Shown: one piece after another, positions 21,378 to 28,755 of the stretch
How positions within the stretch are numbered: the first letter of the stretch is position 1
Layout: each line of letters opens with the position of its first letter
Source of the DNA: an uncultured Pseudoxanthomonas sp.
GTDB lineage: Bacteria; Pseudomonadota; Gammaproteobacteria; Xanthomonadales; Xanthomonadaceae
Length of the DNA: 41,464 bases
Assembly: GCA_937975725.1 (NCBI GenBank)
Contig: CALJUL010000103.1
Span: 1 to 41,464 of the forward strand
Direction of reading: 5' to 3'
Made by a program: the position numbers and the translations under genes
Notes under the pieces: generated by a model
What the model was told of the DNA's origin: nothing
The model's database searches: none
The model's input: the letters and a program-made list of their open reading frames with translations, nothing else

Positions 21378-21625
21378 AGCTGCGGCTGGACCTGCGCGGG
21401 CTGGCGGCACCGGAGCCGATGGAGCGCATCCTCGATGCGTTGCAGGCGCTGCCGCGCGGCCAGTGCCTGGTCGCACTGACGCCGATGTATCCCGCGCATC
21501 TGCTGCCGATCCTGGATGCCTGGGGCATGGCCTACCGGGCCAGCGCGGACGCCGCCGGGACCGCGCGCATCGCCATCTGCCACGCCGACGACGCGGCCCT
21601 GCTGGAAGCGCACGCGCCGCCATGA
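21374..21625 (+). CDS. DUF2249-domain protein
   Basis: An 83-residue protein starting with LDLRGLAAPEPMERILDALQ, the hallmark of DUF2249, with a TusA-like small fold and no catalytic motif that I can see. DUF2249 proteins are often found beside NO-response, hemerythrin or denitrification genes. It overlaps both neighbours as ATGA. A role in redox or NO sensing is inferred from context only. Confidence 0.85.
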   Translation: MKLRLDLRGLAAPEPMERILDALQALPRGQCLVALTPMYPAHLLPILDAWGMAYRASADAAGTARIAICHADDAALLEAHAPP

Positions 21626-22878
21626 GCGGGCTGGCGTTCGCCGAAGCCCCGCCGCCTTCGCTGCCGCTGCGCTTCCTGCTGACCGCGCTGGGCTGGGGCG
21701 TCTTCGCCGGCGTATGGCTGGCGTGGGTGGGCGCGGAGGCGATGCTGTCGCGCTGGACGCCGGCGACGCTGGTCTTGGTCCACGCGCTGGTGCTGGGCCT
21801 GCTGGGCAACGCGATGCTGGGCAGCCTGCTGCAGTTCCTGCCGGTGGCCACGGCCAGCCCGCTGCCCGGCCGCGGCGCGATGCCGTGGCTGCACATGGGC
21901 TTCAACGCCGGCGTCGCGCTGCTGCTGGCCACGTTCGCGCGCAATGCGTATGCGCTGGCGCTGCCGGCGACCGGACTGCTGGCCGGCACTCTGCTGCCGT
22001 TCGCAGCGCTGGCGCTGTGGGCGGTGGCGCGCGGCCGCGGCGACGCCCAGGCGCGGCGCGGCATCGCGTTGGCGCTGCTGGCACTGGCCGCCACCGTCGC
22101 GACGGGCGCCTGGCTGCTGTCCGCGCGCACCGGCTGGCTGGCGCCGCCGGTCCGCTCCTTCACCGACCTGCATGCCGGGCTGGGCATCGTCGGCTGGGTC
22201 GTCGGCTTGCTGGCGGCGGTCGCCGGCATCGCACTGCCGACGTTGCAGGGAACGCGCGCCCTGCCCGCACGCGCGTACGCGGCCTGGCGCACGCTGCTCG
22301 TCGCCGCACTGGCGGTGCTGGCGCTGGATGGCCACTGGCCGCTGCCGTCGCCGCTGCGTGCGCTGCCGGTGCTGCCCGTGGCCGTGTTCGCCGCCGCCGC
22401 GCTGGCTCTCCAGATGCGCTCGCCGCATGTGCGCAATCCGGTGCTGCGCCGCTTCTGGATGCTGGGATGCGCGTCGCTGCTGCTGGCCTGCGCCGCGCTG
22501 GCGCTGCCCGAAGGCCCGCACCTGCCCGCGCCCGCCCTGCTGGCCGGCGTGCTGGCCCTGGCGGTGGGCCTGCCGGCGCTGGTCGTCGGCATGGCACTGG
22601 AGATCACCGCCTTCCTGGCCTGGATCGCACTGCGCCGACGCATGCCGCGCGGCACGCGCGTGCCCGGCGTGGGGCGGCTGTTCGAGGAAGCGCACAAACA
22701 GCGCCTGTTCGCCCTGCACGCAGCGGCGGCGGCGCTGCTGGTGCTGGCGGCCTGCGCACCGGCGTGGGCGCGCGTAGCCGGCGTGGCGATGGCGCTGGCC
22801 CATGCCGCGGCGCTGCACGGCGCATGGCGCTGCTGGCGCGGCGCCGCACGATTCGTCCCGTCGCCGCCGGCCGGATGA
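21622..22878 (+). CDS. Polytopic membrane protein, possibly a distant NnrS/heme-copper oxidase I relative
   Basis: A 418-residue protein with about twelve hydrophobic segments. The stretch LVLVHALVLGLLGNAMLGSL followed by LQFLPVA places a histidine, glycines and a proline as in NnrS (WLHAFIMQY...GFLLTVFPRW). Further membrane histidines occur in WLHMGFNAG and FTDLHAGLG. This suggests a heme-binding relative of NnrS or heme-copper oxidase subunit I, but the similarity is weak. It is the last gene of the nnrS operon. Confidence 0.75.
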   Translation: MSGLAFAEAPPPSLPLRFLLTALGWGVFAGVWLAWVGAEAMLSRWTPATLVLVHALVLGLLGNAMLGSLLQFLPVATASPLPGRGAMPWLHMGFNAGVALLLATFARNAYALALPATGLLAGTLLPFAALALWAVARGRGDAQARRGIALALLALAATVATGAWLLSARTGWLAPPVRSFTDLHAGLGIVGWVVGLLAAVAGIALPTLQGTRALPARAYAAWRTLLVAALAVLALDGHWPLPSPLRALPVLPVAVFAAAALALQMRSPHVRNPVLRRFWMLGCASLLLACAALALPEGPHLPAPALLAGVLALAVGLPALVVGMALEITAFLAWIALRRRMPRGTRVPGVGRLFEEAHKQRLFALHAAAAALLVLAACAPAWARVAGVAMALAHAAALHGAWRCWRGAARFVPSPPAG

Positions 22879-22914
22879 ACGGCTGCGCCAGCACCGGCGC
22901 GGCCGCGATGCAAC

Positions 22915-24978
22915 TCAGTACTTGAAGTTGAGCTTGGCCCAGACGGTGCGGCCGGGTTCGCGGATGCGCACCGGGTCGGCGGGATAGCCGAAGGCGCTGT
23001 TGCCACCGAGGTTGAGGTGCTCGCTGTAGGCGCGGTCGAACAGGTTGTCGATACCCGCAGCGAGTTGCAGCCTGTCGCCGAAGCGGTAGCCACCGTTGAG
23101 CGACAGCACGGCGAAGCCCGGGCTGCGGCCCAGGTCGCGGCCGACCACGTTGCCCTGGCCCGTGCTCACCCGCGTCTGCGCGTCCACCACGCGCCACAGC
23201 GCGCCCCACGACCATGCGCCGCGCTCGTGGCTGGCCGACAGGCGCGCCTCCAGCGGCGGCATCTGCGGCAGTGGCGTGCCGGTGGCGGCGAGTTCGCCCC
23301 AGGCATAGGCCAGCGAAGCGGACAGCTTCAGCCCTTCGGCCGGCCGCCAGTCCGCGCCGGCTTCGGCGCCGCGGATGTCCGCGTCCGCGTTGCGCGCGCG
23401 CGTGCCGCCGCCCATCGTGCCGCCGGGCAGATAGTCGAACAGGATGTAGTCCTGCACACGGCCGGCGTAGATCGAGGCCCAGGCGTCGAAGCGGCGGCCG
23501 CGGTACTGCACGCCCAAGTCGAGCTGTGTGGTGCGTTCGGGCTGCACGCCGGCGAAGGCGTTGACGGCGCCGACCGGGCCCCGCGTGGGCGAAAACAGTT
23601 CCCAGTAGTCGGGCATGCGCTGCGCGTGGCCGATGCCGGCATACGCGCCCCAGGCGCCGGCCATGTCGTATTCGTAGCGGACGAAGCCGCCGGGCAGCGT
23701 CTCGCCGCGGCGCCGGCCGGCGGTAGGGTTGGGCATCGGCATCATGCCGCCGGTGCGCGTGCGCAGGTCGCGCGCCTGCGCTCGGTCCAGGCGCGCACCG
23801 CTCATGACGTGGTGCTTGTCGGTCAGGTGCCAGTGCGATTCGGCGAACAGGCCGTAGGTGCGGAACGTGGCGTCGGTGGTCCAGGGCACGCCGAGATAGG
23901 CGTTGCGGCCCATCGCGCTGCGCTGGCGGTGGGTGCTGTCGTGCAGGTCGGCGCCGGCGGTGATCTCCAGCGTCGTCCACTGCCACGTCGCCGCCGCGCG
24001 CCCGCCATCCGTGCGCTGGGCGACGTTGCTGGCCATCGGCATGGGCATGCTGCCGCTGGGGTCGGGATCGCGCAGGGTGTAGTTGTCCATCACGTGGTCG
24101 ACGTCGTTGCGGTAGATATTCGCCACCAGCGCGTCGAGGGTGCCGCCGATGCGCTTCTTCTCGAAGCGCAGCCCCAGGCTGTCGCGCCGGAAACGCGCGC
24201 CGTCCATGCCGCGGCCGGCGTAGCGCGCCTGCGCGTCGCCGATACCGGCGCCGAGTTCCAGCACGGTGTCCTCGTCCGGCGTCCAGCCCAGCGCGGCGTC
24301 GGCGTTCCACTTCTTCCACGCCGAGGGCACCGCGCGGCCGTCGCCGTCGCGATAGTCGTCGGCCTCGGAGCGATTGCCCGATACCCGCACGTAGCCGCGC
24401 GGCGCGCCGGCCACGGCGTCCAGCACCTGATCGTTGCGGTCGTTGGCGCCGGCCAGCACGCTGCCCGACACGCGCACGCCGGGCCGGTCGAAGTAGGGGA
24501 TCTCGCGCTCGAAGCGCACCGTGCCGGCCGACGCGCCGCCGCCCCACAACACGGTCTGCGGCCCTTTGACCACCACCAGGCGGTCGTAGGTCTCCGGCGC
24601 GATGTAGGACATCGCGTTGTCCATGCGCGAAGGGCAGGCGCCGCTGAGCGCACCGTCGTTGGTGAGCAGGTTGATGCGCGAGCCGAACATGCCGCGCAGC
24701 ACCGGGTCGCCGTTGGTGCCGCCGCTGCGCAGCGTGGAGAAGCCCGGAATGGTCTTCAGGTAGTCGGCGCCGTCGCTGGCCGGCACCGGCTGGCGCGGCA
24801 GCTTGGGATCGGTGACGAAAGTGGTCGCCATGACCGGCGCCACGCCGACCACGACCACGCCGTCCAACGTGGCGATGGCGGCGTCGTGGTGCGGTTCGGG
24901 CGGGACTTCGGCGGCGAAGACGGACGGCGACGGCGCGAGCACGCTGGCCAATGCGATGGCGAGCAGGTTCCTCGGCAT
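22915..24978 (-). CDS. oprC: TonB-dependent copper receptor OprC-type
   Basis: This outer-membrane beta-barrel with a plug domain is thought to import copper, as for OprC of Pseudomonas. The 687-residue protein has a signal peptide (cleavage after FAA, about residue 23), the plug motifs DYLKTIPGFSTLRSGGTNGD and DRLVVVKGPQTVLWGG, methionine-rich stretches typical of copper sites (GSMPMPMASN, GGMMPMPNP), and a C-terminal aromatic beta-signal ending LNFKY. The ATG has an AAGGAGA site. It is divergent from nirK, and its upstream region carries an FNR/DNR box and a separate palindrome. Confidence 0.93.
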   Translation of the reverse strand: MPRNLLAIALASVLAPSPSVFAAEVPPEPHHDAAIATLDGVVVVGVAPVMATTFVTDPKLPRQPVPASDGADYLKTIPGFSTLRSGGTNGDPVLRGMFGSRINLLTNDGALSGACPSRMDNAMSYIAPETYDRLVVVKGPQTVLWGGGASAGTVRFEREIPYFDRPGVRVSGSVLAGANDRNDQVLDAVAGAPRGYVRVSGNRSEADDYRDGDGRAVPSAWKKWNADAALGWTPDEDTVLELGAGIGDAQARYAGRGMDGARFRRDSLGLRFEKKRIGGTLDALVANIYRNDVDHVMDNYTLRDPDPSGSMPMPMASNVAQRTDGGRAAATWQWTTLEITAGADLHDSTHRQRSAMGRNAYLGVPWTTDATFRTYGLFAESHWHLTDKHHVMSGARLDRAQARDLRTRTGGMMPMPNPTAGRRRGETLPGGFVRYEYDMAGAWGAYAGIGHAQRMPDYWELFSPTRGPVGAVNAFAGVQPERTTQLDLGVQYRGRRFDAWASIYAGRVQDYILFDYLPGGTMGGGTRARNADADIRGAEAGADWRPAEGLKLSASLAYAWGELAATGTPLPQMPPLEARLSASHERGAWSWGALWRVVDAQTRVSTGQGNVVGRDLGRSPGFAVLSLNGGYRFGDRLQLAAGIDNLFDRAYSEHLNLGGNSAFGYPADPVRIREPGRTVWAKLNFKY

Positions 24979-25032
24979 GATGGGTTCTCCTTGGCGATGC
25001 ACCGATTGTGTTGCACAAGCCTGGAGCGAAGA

Positions 25033-25049
25033 TGCGACAGGATGTCGCA
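25033..25049. promoter_or_regulatory. Palindrome in the oprC promoter region (possible RegA/RoxR-type or copper operator)
   Basis: TGCGACA-GGA-TGTCGCA is a perfect 7-bp inverted repeat just downstream of the FNR/DNR box of oprC. It matches GCGNC-N5-GNCGC, the form reported for RegA/RoxR-type redox regulators, but no such regulator is in the window. Confidence 0.4.
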
Positions 25050-25062
25050 GCCCTCCGGAGGC

Positions 25063-25076
25063 TTGACGGAAGTCAA
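25063..25076 (-). promoter_or_regulatory. FNR/DNR-type box upstream of oprC
   Basis: TTGACGGAAGTCAA is a perfect inverted repeat of the GTCAA type. Its centre is 91.5 bp from the oprC ATG. No good -10 hexamer is seen at the class II distance, so it may act differently or repress. Confidence 0.65.
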
Positions 25077-25214
25077 GCGCGCCTGCGCGGAAAGCGTGGT
25101 TTTCCCCGGGAATTTTGCGCACTTCCATGCGTCCGCGTGTCGCAGACGGCGGCGCAACAAACAAGATTTCCGATGCGCGAACGCATGCATTCGATGAAGT
25201 GCGCGGCGTGCCGC

Positions 25215-25228
25215 TTGACCTGCGTCAA
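25215..25228 (+). promoter_or_regulatory. Upstream FNR/DNR-type box of nirK
   Basis: TTGACCTGCGTCAA is a perfect repeat of the GTCAA type, centred at -91.5 from the predicted nirK start and exactly 50 bp from the proximal box, so both face the same side of the helix. Confidence 0.7.
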
Positions 25229-25264
25229 GCCGGATCGTTTTTCGCGCATTCCACGCGATCCGGA

Positions 25265-25278
25265 TTGATGCAGATCAA
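25265..25278 (+). promoter_or_regulatory. Proximal FNR box of nirK
   Basis: TTGATGCAGATCAA is a perfect FNR site centred at -41.5 from a predicted start at 25313, with TAACGT (25301-25306) as the -10 hexamer. This leaves a 31-nt leader with an AAGGAAA ribosome binding site. Confidence 0.88.
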
Positions 25279-25343
25279 CGCCGCACCCCGGAGGCGTTCC
25301 TAACGTTGAGCCATCGGCCACAGGCCATCCCAAGGAAAGCGTC

Positions 25344-26399
25344 ATGAAACGCCTGCACCAGACCCTCCTCTCCTGCGCCCTCGCCGGCGGCATCGCCGCC
25401 CTGTTCGCGGGCCCCGCCCTCGCCGCCGACGCCGCGCCACCGGTTGACACCATCCAGGCCGTGCTGACGGCGCCGCCGCTGGTGCCGCCGCCGATCACGC
25501 GCAAGACGCCGGCCAAGGTGATCGTCAACCTGGAAGTCGTCGAGAAGGACATGCCCATCTCCGATGGCGTGACCTACAACTTCTGGACCTTCGGCGGCTC
25601 GGTACCCGGCAGCTTCATCCGCGTGCGCCAGGGCGACACGGTGGAGTTCCACCTGAAGAACCACCACAGCTCGCACATGCCGCACAACATCGACCTGCAC
25701 GCGGTGACGGGCACGGGCGGCGGCGCCGAGGCCACCTTCACCCTGCCCGGCCACGAGACGCAGTTCACCTTCAAGGCCATGAACCCGGGCCTGTACGTCT
25801 ACCACTGCGCGATGCCGCCGGTGGGCATGCACATCGCCAACGGCATGTACGGCCTGATCCTGGTGGAGCCGCCGGAGGGCCTGCCCAAGGTGGACAAGGA
25901 GTTCTACGTGATGCAGGGCGACTTCTACACCGAAGGCAAGTACGGCGAGCCCGGCCTGCAGCCCTTCAGTCTGGAGAAGGCGATCGACGAGCACCCGACC
26001 TACGTGGTGTTCAACGGCGCCGAGGGTTCGATGACGGGCGACAAGGCGCTGCAGGCCAAGGCCGGCGAGACCATCCGCATGTTCGTCGGCAACGGCGGTC
26101 CCAACCTGGTGTCCAGCTTCCACGTGATCGGCGAGATCTTCGACAAGGTCTACACCGAGGGCGGCAGCAAGTACCAGGAGAACGTGCAGACCACGCTGGT
26201 GCCGGCGGGCGGCTCGGCCATCGTCGAGTTCAAGGCGGACGTGCCCGGCAACTTCGTGCTGGTGGACCACAGCATCTTCCGCACGTTCCACAAGGGCTCG
26301 CTGGGCATCCTGAAGGTCGGCGGCGAAGAGAACCACGCCATCTACACCAGCCAGCAGTCCAGCAAGGAATATCCGGAAGACGCGCCCGACGGCAAGTGA
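25344..26399 (+). CDS. nirK: Copper-containing nitrite reductase NirK (class II, AniA-like)
   Basis: NirK reduces nitrite to NO in the periplasm as a trimer. The 351-residue precursor has a Sec signal (cleavage after ALA, about residue 27) and two cupredoxin domains. Type 1 copper ligands are H114, C155, H163 and M168; type 2 ligands are H119, H154 and H309; catalytic residues are D117 and H260. The C-to-H spacing of eight (CAMPPVGMHIANGMYG) is that of class II enzymes, close to Neisseria AniA, but there is no lipoprotein signal, so the enzyme should be soluble. It heads the nirK-nirV-senC-azurin cluster. Confidence 0.97.
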   Translation: MKRLHQTLLSCALAGGIAALFAGPALAADAAPPVDTIQAVLTAPPLVPPPITRKTPAKVIVNLEVVEKDMPISDGVTYNFWTFGGSVPGSFIRVRQGDTVEFHLKNHHSSHMPHNIDLHAVTGTGGGAEATFTLPGHETQFTFKAMNPGLYVYHCAMPPVGMHIANGMYGLILVEPPEGLPKVDKEFYVMQGDFYTEGKYGEPGLQPFSLEKAIDEHPTYVVFNGAEGSMTGDKALQAKAGETIRMFVGNGGPNLVSSFHVIGEIFDKVYTEGGSKYQENVQTTLVPAGGSAIVEFKADVPGNFVLVDHSIFRTFHKGSLGILKVGGEENHAIYTSQQSSKEYPEDAPDGK

Positions 26400-26406
26400 G
26401 CCCGCG

Positions 26407-27168
26407 ATGAAACGCATGCTGCCCCTGCTGCTGACCTGCGCCCTGGTGCCGGCGAACGCCGGCACCGCGGGCTACGTGGACCTGCCCGGCGGCGAATTCC
26501 GCTCGGCGGTCCGCTACGAGGAGGAAGGCGACCGGCTGCGGGTGGTGCCGTTCGCGCTGATGGAGCGGCCGGTCAGCAATGCGGAGTTCGCCGCGTTCCT
26601 GCGGCAGCATCCGCAATGGCGCCGCGACCGCCTGCCGGCGGTGTTCTCCAGCCCGGGTTACCTGGGACACTGGGAGAGCGCGGAGGCGCCCGGCCCGGGC
26701 GTGGACGCCGATGCGCCGGTGGTGCGCGTGAACTGGTACGCCGCCGACGCCTACTGCCGCGCGCAGGAGGCGCGCCTGCCCAGCTTCCTCGAATGGGAAT
26801 ACGCGGCCGCTGCCGACGCCCGGCGCACCGACGCGCGCGACGACGCGCGCTGGCGCACCCGGCAACTGGACGACGGCACGCCGCGCGCCATGGACGCGGC
26901 GCCGGACGCGCCGGCGAACGCCTATGGCGTGCGCGGCCTGCACGGCGCGGTGTGGGAGTGGAGCGATGACGCCGCCTCGCTGCCCGGCGCCGGCGACCGT
27001 CGCGGTGCCGACGACGGCGACCGCCTGAAGTACTGCGGCGCCACCGCGCTGGCCTTCAACGACCGCGAACACTACGGCGTGCAGAAGCGCTTCGCGCTGC
27101 TGACCGCGCTGCAACCCGGCGACACGCTGGGCAACCTCGGTTTCCGTTGTGCAAGGAGTTCGCCATGA
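26407..27168 (+). CDS. nirV: NirV, formylglycine-generating-enzyme-like (SUMF1 family) protein
   Basis: NirV-type genes often follow nirK; their role is unknown and NirK activity does not always need them. The 253-residue protein has a signal peptide (cleavage after NAG, about residue 19) and an FGE-sulfatase fold with ERPVSNAEFAAFLR, VVRVNWYAADAYCRAQEARL, PSFLEWEYAAA, GAVWEWS and the ending NLGFRCAR. It starts eight bases after nirK and overlaps the next gene as ATGA. Confidence 0.9.
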   Translation: MKRMLPLLLTCALVPANAGTAGYVDLPGGEFRSAVRYEEEGDRLRVVPFALMERPVSNAEFAAFLRQHPQWRRDRLPAVFSSPGYLGHWESAEAPGPGVDADAPVVRVNWYAADAYCRAQEARLPSFLEWEYAAAADARRTDARDDARWRTRQLDDGTPRAMDAAPDAPANAYGVRGLHGAVWEWSDDAASLPGAGDRRGADDGDRLKYCGATALAFNDREHYGVQKRFALLTALQPGDTLGNLGFRCARSSP

Positions 27169-27743
27169 ACAAGCTCTGGACCCTGCTGTTGGCCGCGGCG
27201 CTGCCGGCCATCGCCGTCGCCGCCCCTGCCCGCGCGCAGGACCTTCCCGGCGATTCGGTCTACCACGTGCAGGCCGCCACCACCGACATGGACGGGCGGC
27301 CGGTGCCGTGGTCGTCGCTGCGCGGGCAGCCGCGCGTGGTGTCGATGTTCTACACGAATTGCCACCTGATGTGCCCGCTGATCATCGAGAACGCCAAGGC
27401 CGTGCAGAAGCGGCTCACGCCGCGCGAGCGCGCGCGCCTGCAGGTGACGATGGTCAGCCTGGACCCCGCGCGCGACACGCCGGAGGCGATGCGCGAGACC
27501 GCGCACCTGCACCGCGTGCCGGACGGCTGGCGGTTCCTGACGCCCGTCGCCGACGACGTGCGCGCCATCGCCAGCGTGCTGGACGTGCGCTACCGCATGC
27601 GCGAGGACGGCAGCATCAACCACACCAGCGTGCTGGTGCTGCTGGATGCCGAAGGACGCGTGCGCGCGCGCAGCGAGGTGGAAGGCGCCGCGCCGGATGC
27701 GTCCTTCCTGACGCAGGTCAAGGCGCTGCTGGCCGAGCCGTGA
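27165..27743 (+). CDS. SCO1/SenC-family copper chaperone/thioredoxin-like protein
   Basis: A 192-residue exported protein of the Sco family, which binds copper and helps assemble copper centres, chiefly CuA, and possibly others. It has a signal peptide (cleavage after ARA, about residue 24), the metal/redox motif TNCHLMCP (C66, C70) and the distal histidine H153 in INHTSV. Translationally coupled to nirV by an ATGA overlap. Here it probably supplies NirK or azurin, because no CuA oxidase or nosZ is in the window. Confidence 0.92.
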   Translation: MNKLWTLLLAAALPAIAVAAPARAQDLPGDSVYHVQAATTDMDGRPVPWSSLRGQPRVVSMFYTNCHLMCPLIIENAKAVQKRLTPRERARLQVTMVSLDPARDTPEAMRETAHLHRVPDGWRFLTPVADDVRAIASVLDVRYRMREDGSINHTSVLVLLDAEGRVRARSEVEGAAPDASFLTQVKALLAEP

Positions 27744-27792
27744 TCGAATGACGCCATCAACCCGACAACCCGAAAGAACCAAGGAGTACGCC

Positions 27793-28248
27793 ATGAAATC
27801 CACCCGCATCCTCGTCGCCCTGGCGCTGCTCGGCGCCGCCGGCATGGCCCAGGCCGCCGGCAACTGCACCGTCAGCCTGAAGGGCGACGACGCCATGAAG
27901 TTCGACCTGAAGGAAGCGACCGTCTCGGCGAGCTGCCCCACCATCACCATCGAACTGACCCACACCGGCAAGCTGCCGGCCGCGGCGATGGGCCACAACG
28001 TGGTGGTGTCCAAGACCGCCGACCTGGCCGGGATCGCGCGCGACGCCATCAAGGCCGGCGTGGCCAACGAATACGTGCCCAAGGACGACGCGCGCGTGAT
28101 CGCCCACACCACGCTGATCGGCGGCGGGCAGAAGACCAAGATCACCTTCCCCGGCAAGCAGTTGACCGCCGGCGGCGATTACAGCTTCTTCTGCAGCTTC
28201 CCCGGCCACTCCACCCTGATGAAGGGCAAGCTGGTCGTCACCAAGTGA
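27793..28248 (+). CDS. azu: Azurin
   Basis: Azurin is a periplasmic blue-copper electron carrier and the likely donor to NirK. The 151-residue precursor has a signal peptide (cleavage after AQA, about residue 21). Copper ligands are H68 in GHNVV, C134, H139 and M143 in FFCSFPGHSTLMKG, and C25-C48 form the usual disulphide. An AAGGAG site precedes the ATG. It is 49 bp after senC and is followed by a strong hairpin. Confidence 0.96.
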   Translation: MKSTRILVALALLGAAGMAQAAGNCTVSLKGDDAMKFDLKEATVSASCPTITIELTHTGKLPAAAMGHNVVVSKTADLAGIARDAIKAGVANEYVPKDDARVIAHTTLIGGGQKTKITFPGKQLTAGGDYSFFCSFPGHSTLMKGKLVVTK

Positions 28249-28255
28249 TCCCCGG

Positions 28256-28279
28256 CGCGCCGCCCTGCGGGGCGGCGCG
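28256..28279 (+). terminator. GC-rich hairpin after azurin (weak or partial terminator)
   Basis: CGCGCCGCCC-TGCG-GGGCGGCGCG is a perfect 10-bp stem eight bases after the azurin stop. The following TCCGTTTCC is only weakly T-rich, so it may protect the azurin mRNA or reduce readthrough into the next gene rather than terminate fully. Confidence 0.5.
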
Positions 28280-28299
28280 TCCGTTTCCGGAGTCCTGCG

Positions 28300-28539
28300 A
28301 TGGAATACGTCATCCGCCTGGGCGATGCCCCGGTCGACCTGGCCGCCGTCGAGCGGCACCTGCTTGACCTCGATCCGGCCGCGCTGGTCGACCACGACGC
28401 GGCCGCCGGCACCCTGCGCTGCTCCACCAACGCGCTGGCGGTGGAACTGATGATGGCCCTGGCCCAGTCCGGCCATCGCGTCGCGCCCGACGCCATCGAA
28501 CGCCTGCCTTCGGTCTGCTGCGGCGGTTGCAGCGGCTGA
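28300..28539 (+). CDS. Small CCGGC-tailed protein B (HMA-like, probable metal binder)
   Basis: A 79-residue protein with a beta-alpha-beta-beta-alpha-beta pattern like a heavy-metal-associated domain but lacking its CxxC. The tail is SVCCGGCSG with C73, C74 and C77; another cysteine, C41, lies in the third strand. The same unusual tail occurs in the protein at 19111. It ends the nirK-azurin gene run. I infer a role in copper handling from the context. The ~215 bp up to the convergent PepSY gene shows only small GC-rich hairpins and no gene. Confidence 0.82.
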   Translation: MEYVIRLGDAPVDLAAVERHLLDLDPAALVDHDAAAGTLRCSTNALAVELMMALAQSGHRVAPDAIERLPSVCCGGCSG

Positions 28540-28755
28540 AGCGCGACTGTCTTTCAGCCATGCCGCGGCGTGGCCGCGCGGCAACGATCTTCCGTCCCGT
28601 GGCCGGCCCGGCGGCTTCCGCCGCGATGCACGGCGTCAATGAAACCGTCGCAATGCAACCGCCGCCCTGCGTGGCACAACAGGACCGCATTCCCTTTTGA
28701 CCAAGGCACGGGAACGGGCGAAGCTGCCCCCATGCCATTGTCTATCGCGCCTGCC

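Noticed and set aside
26407..27168. NirV as a true formylglycine-generating enzyme
   Set aside because: No sulfatase gene is nearby and the link to nirK is the better-supported context; catalytic cysteines could not be placed with confidence.
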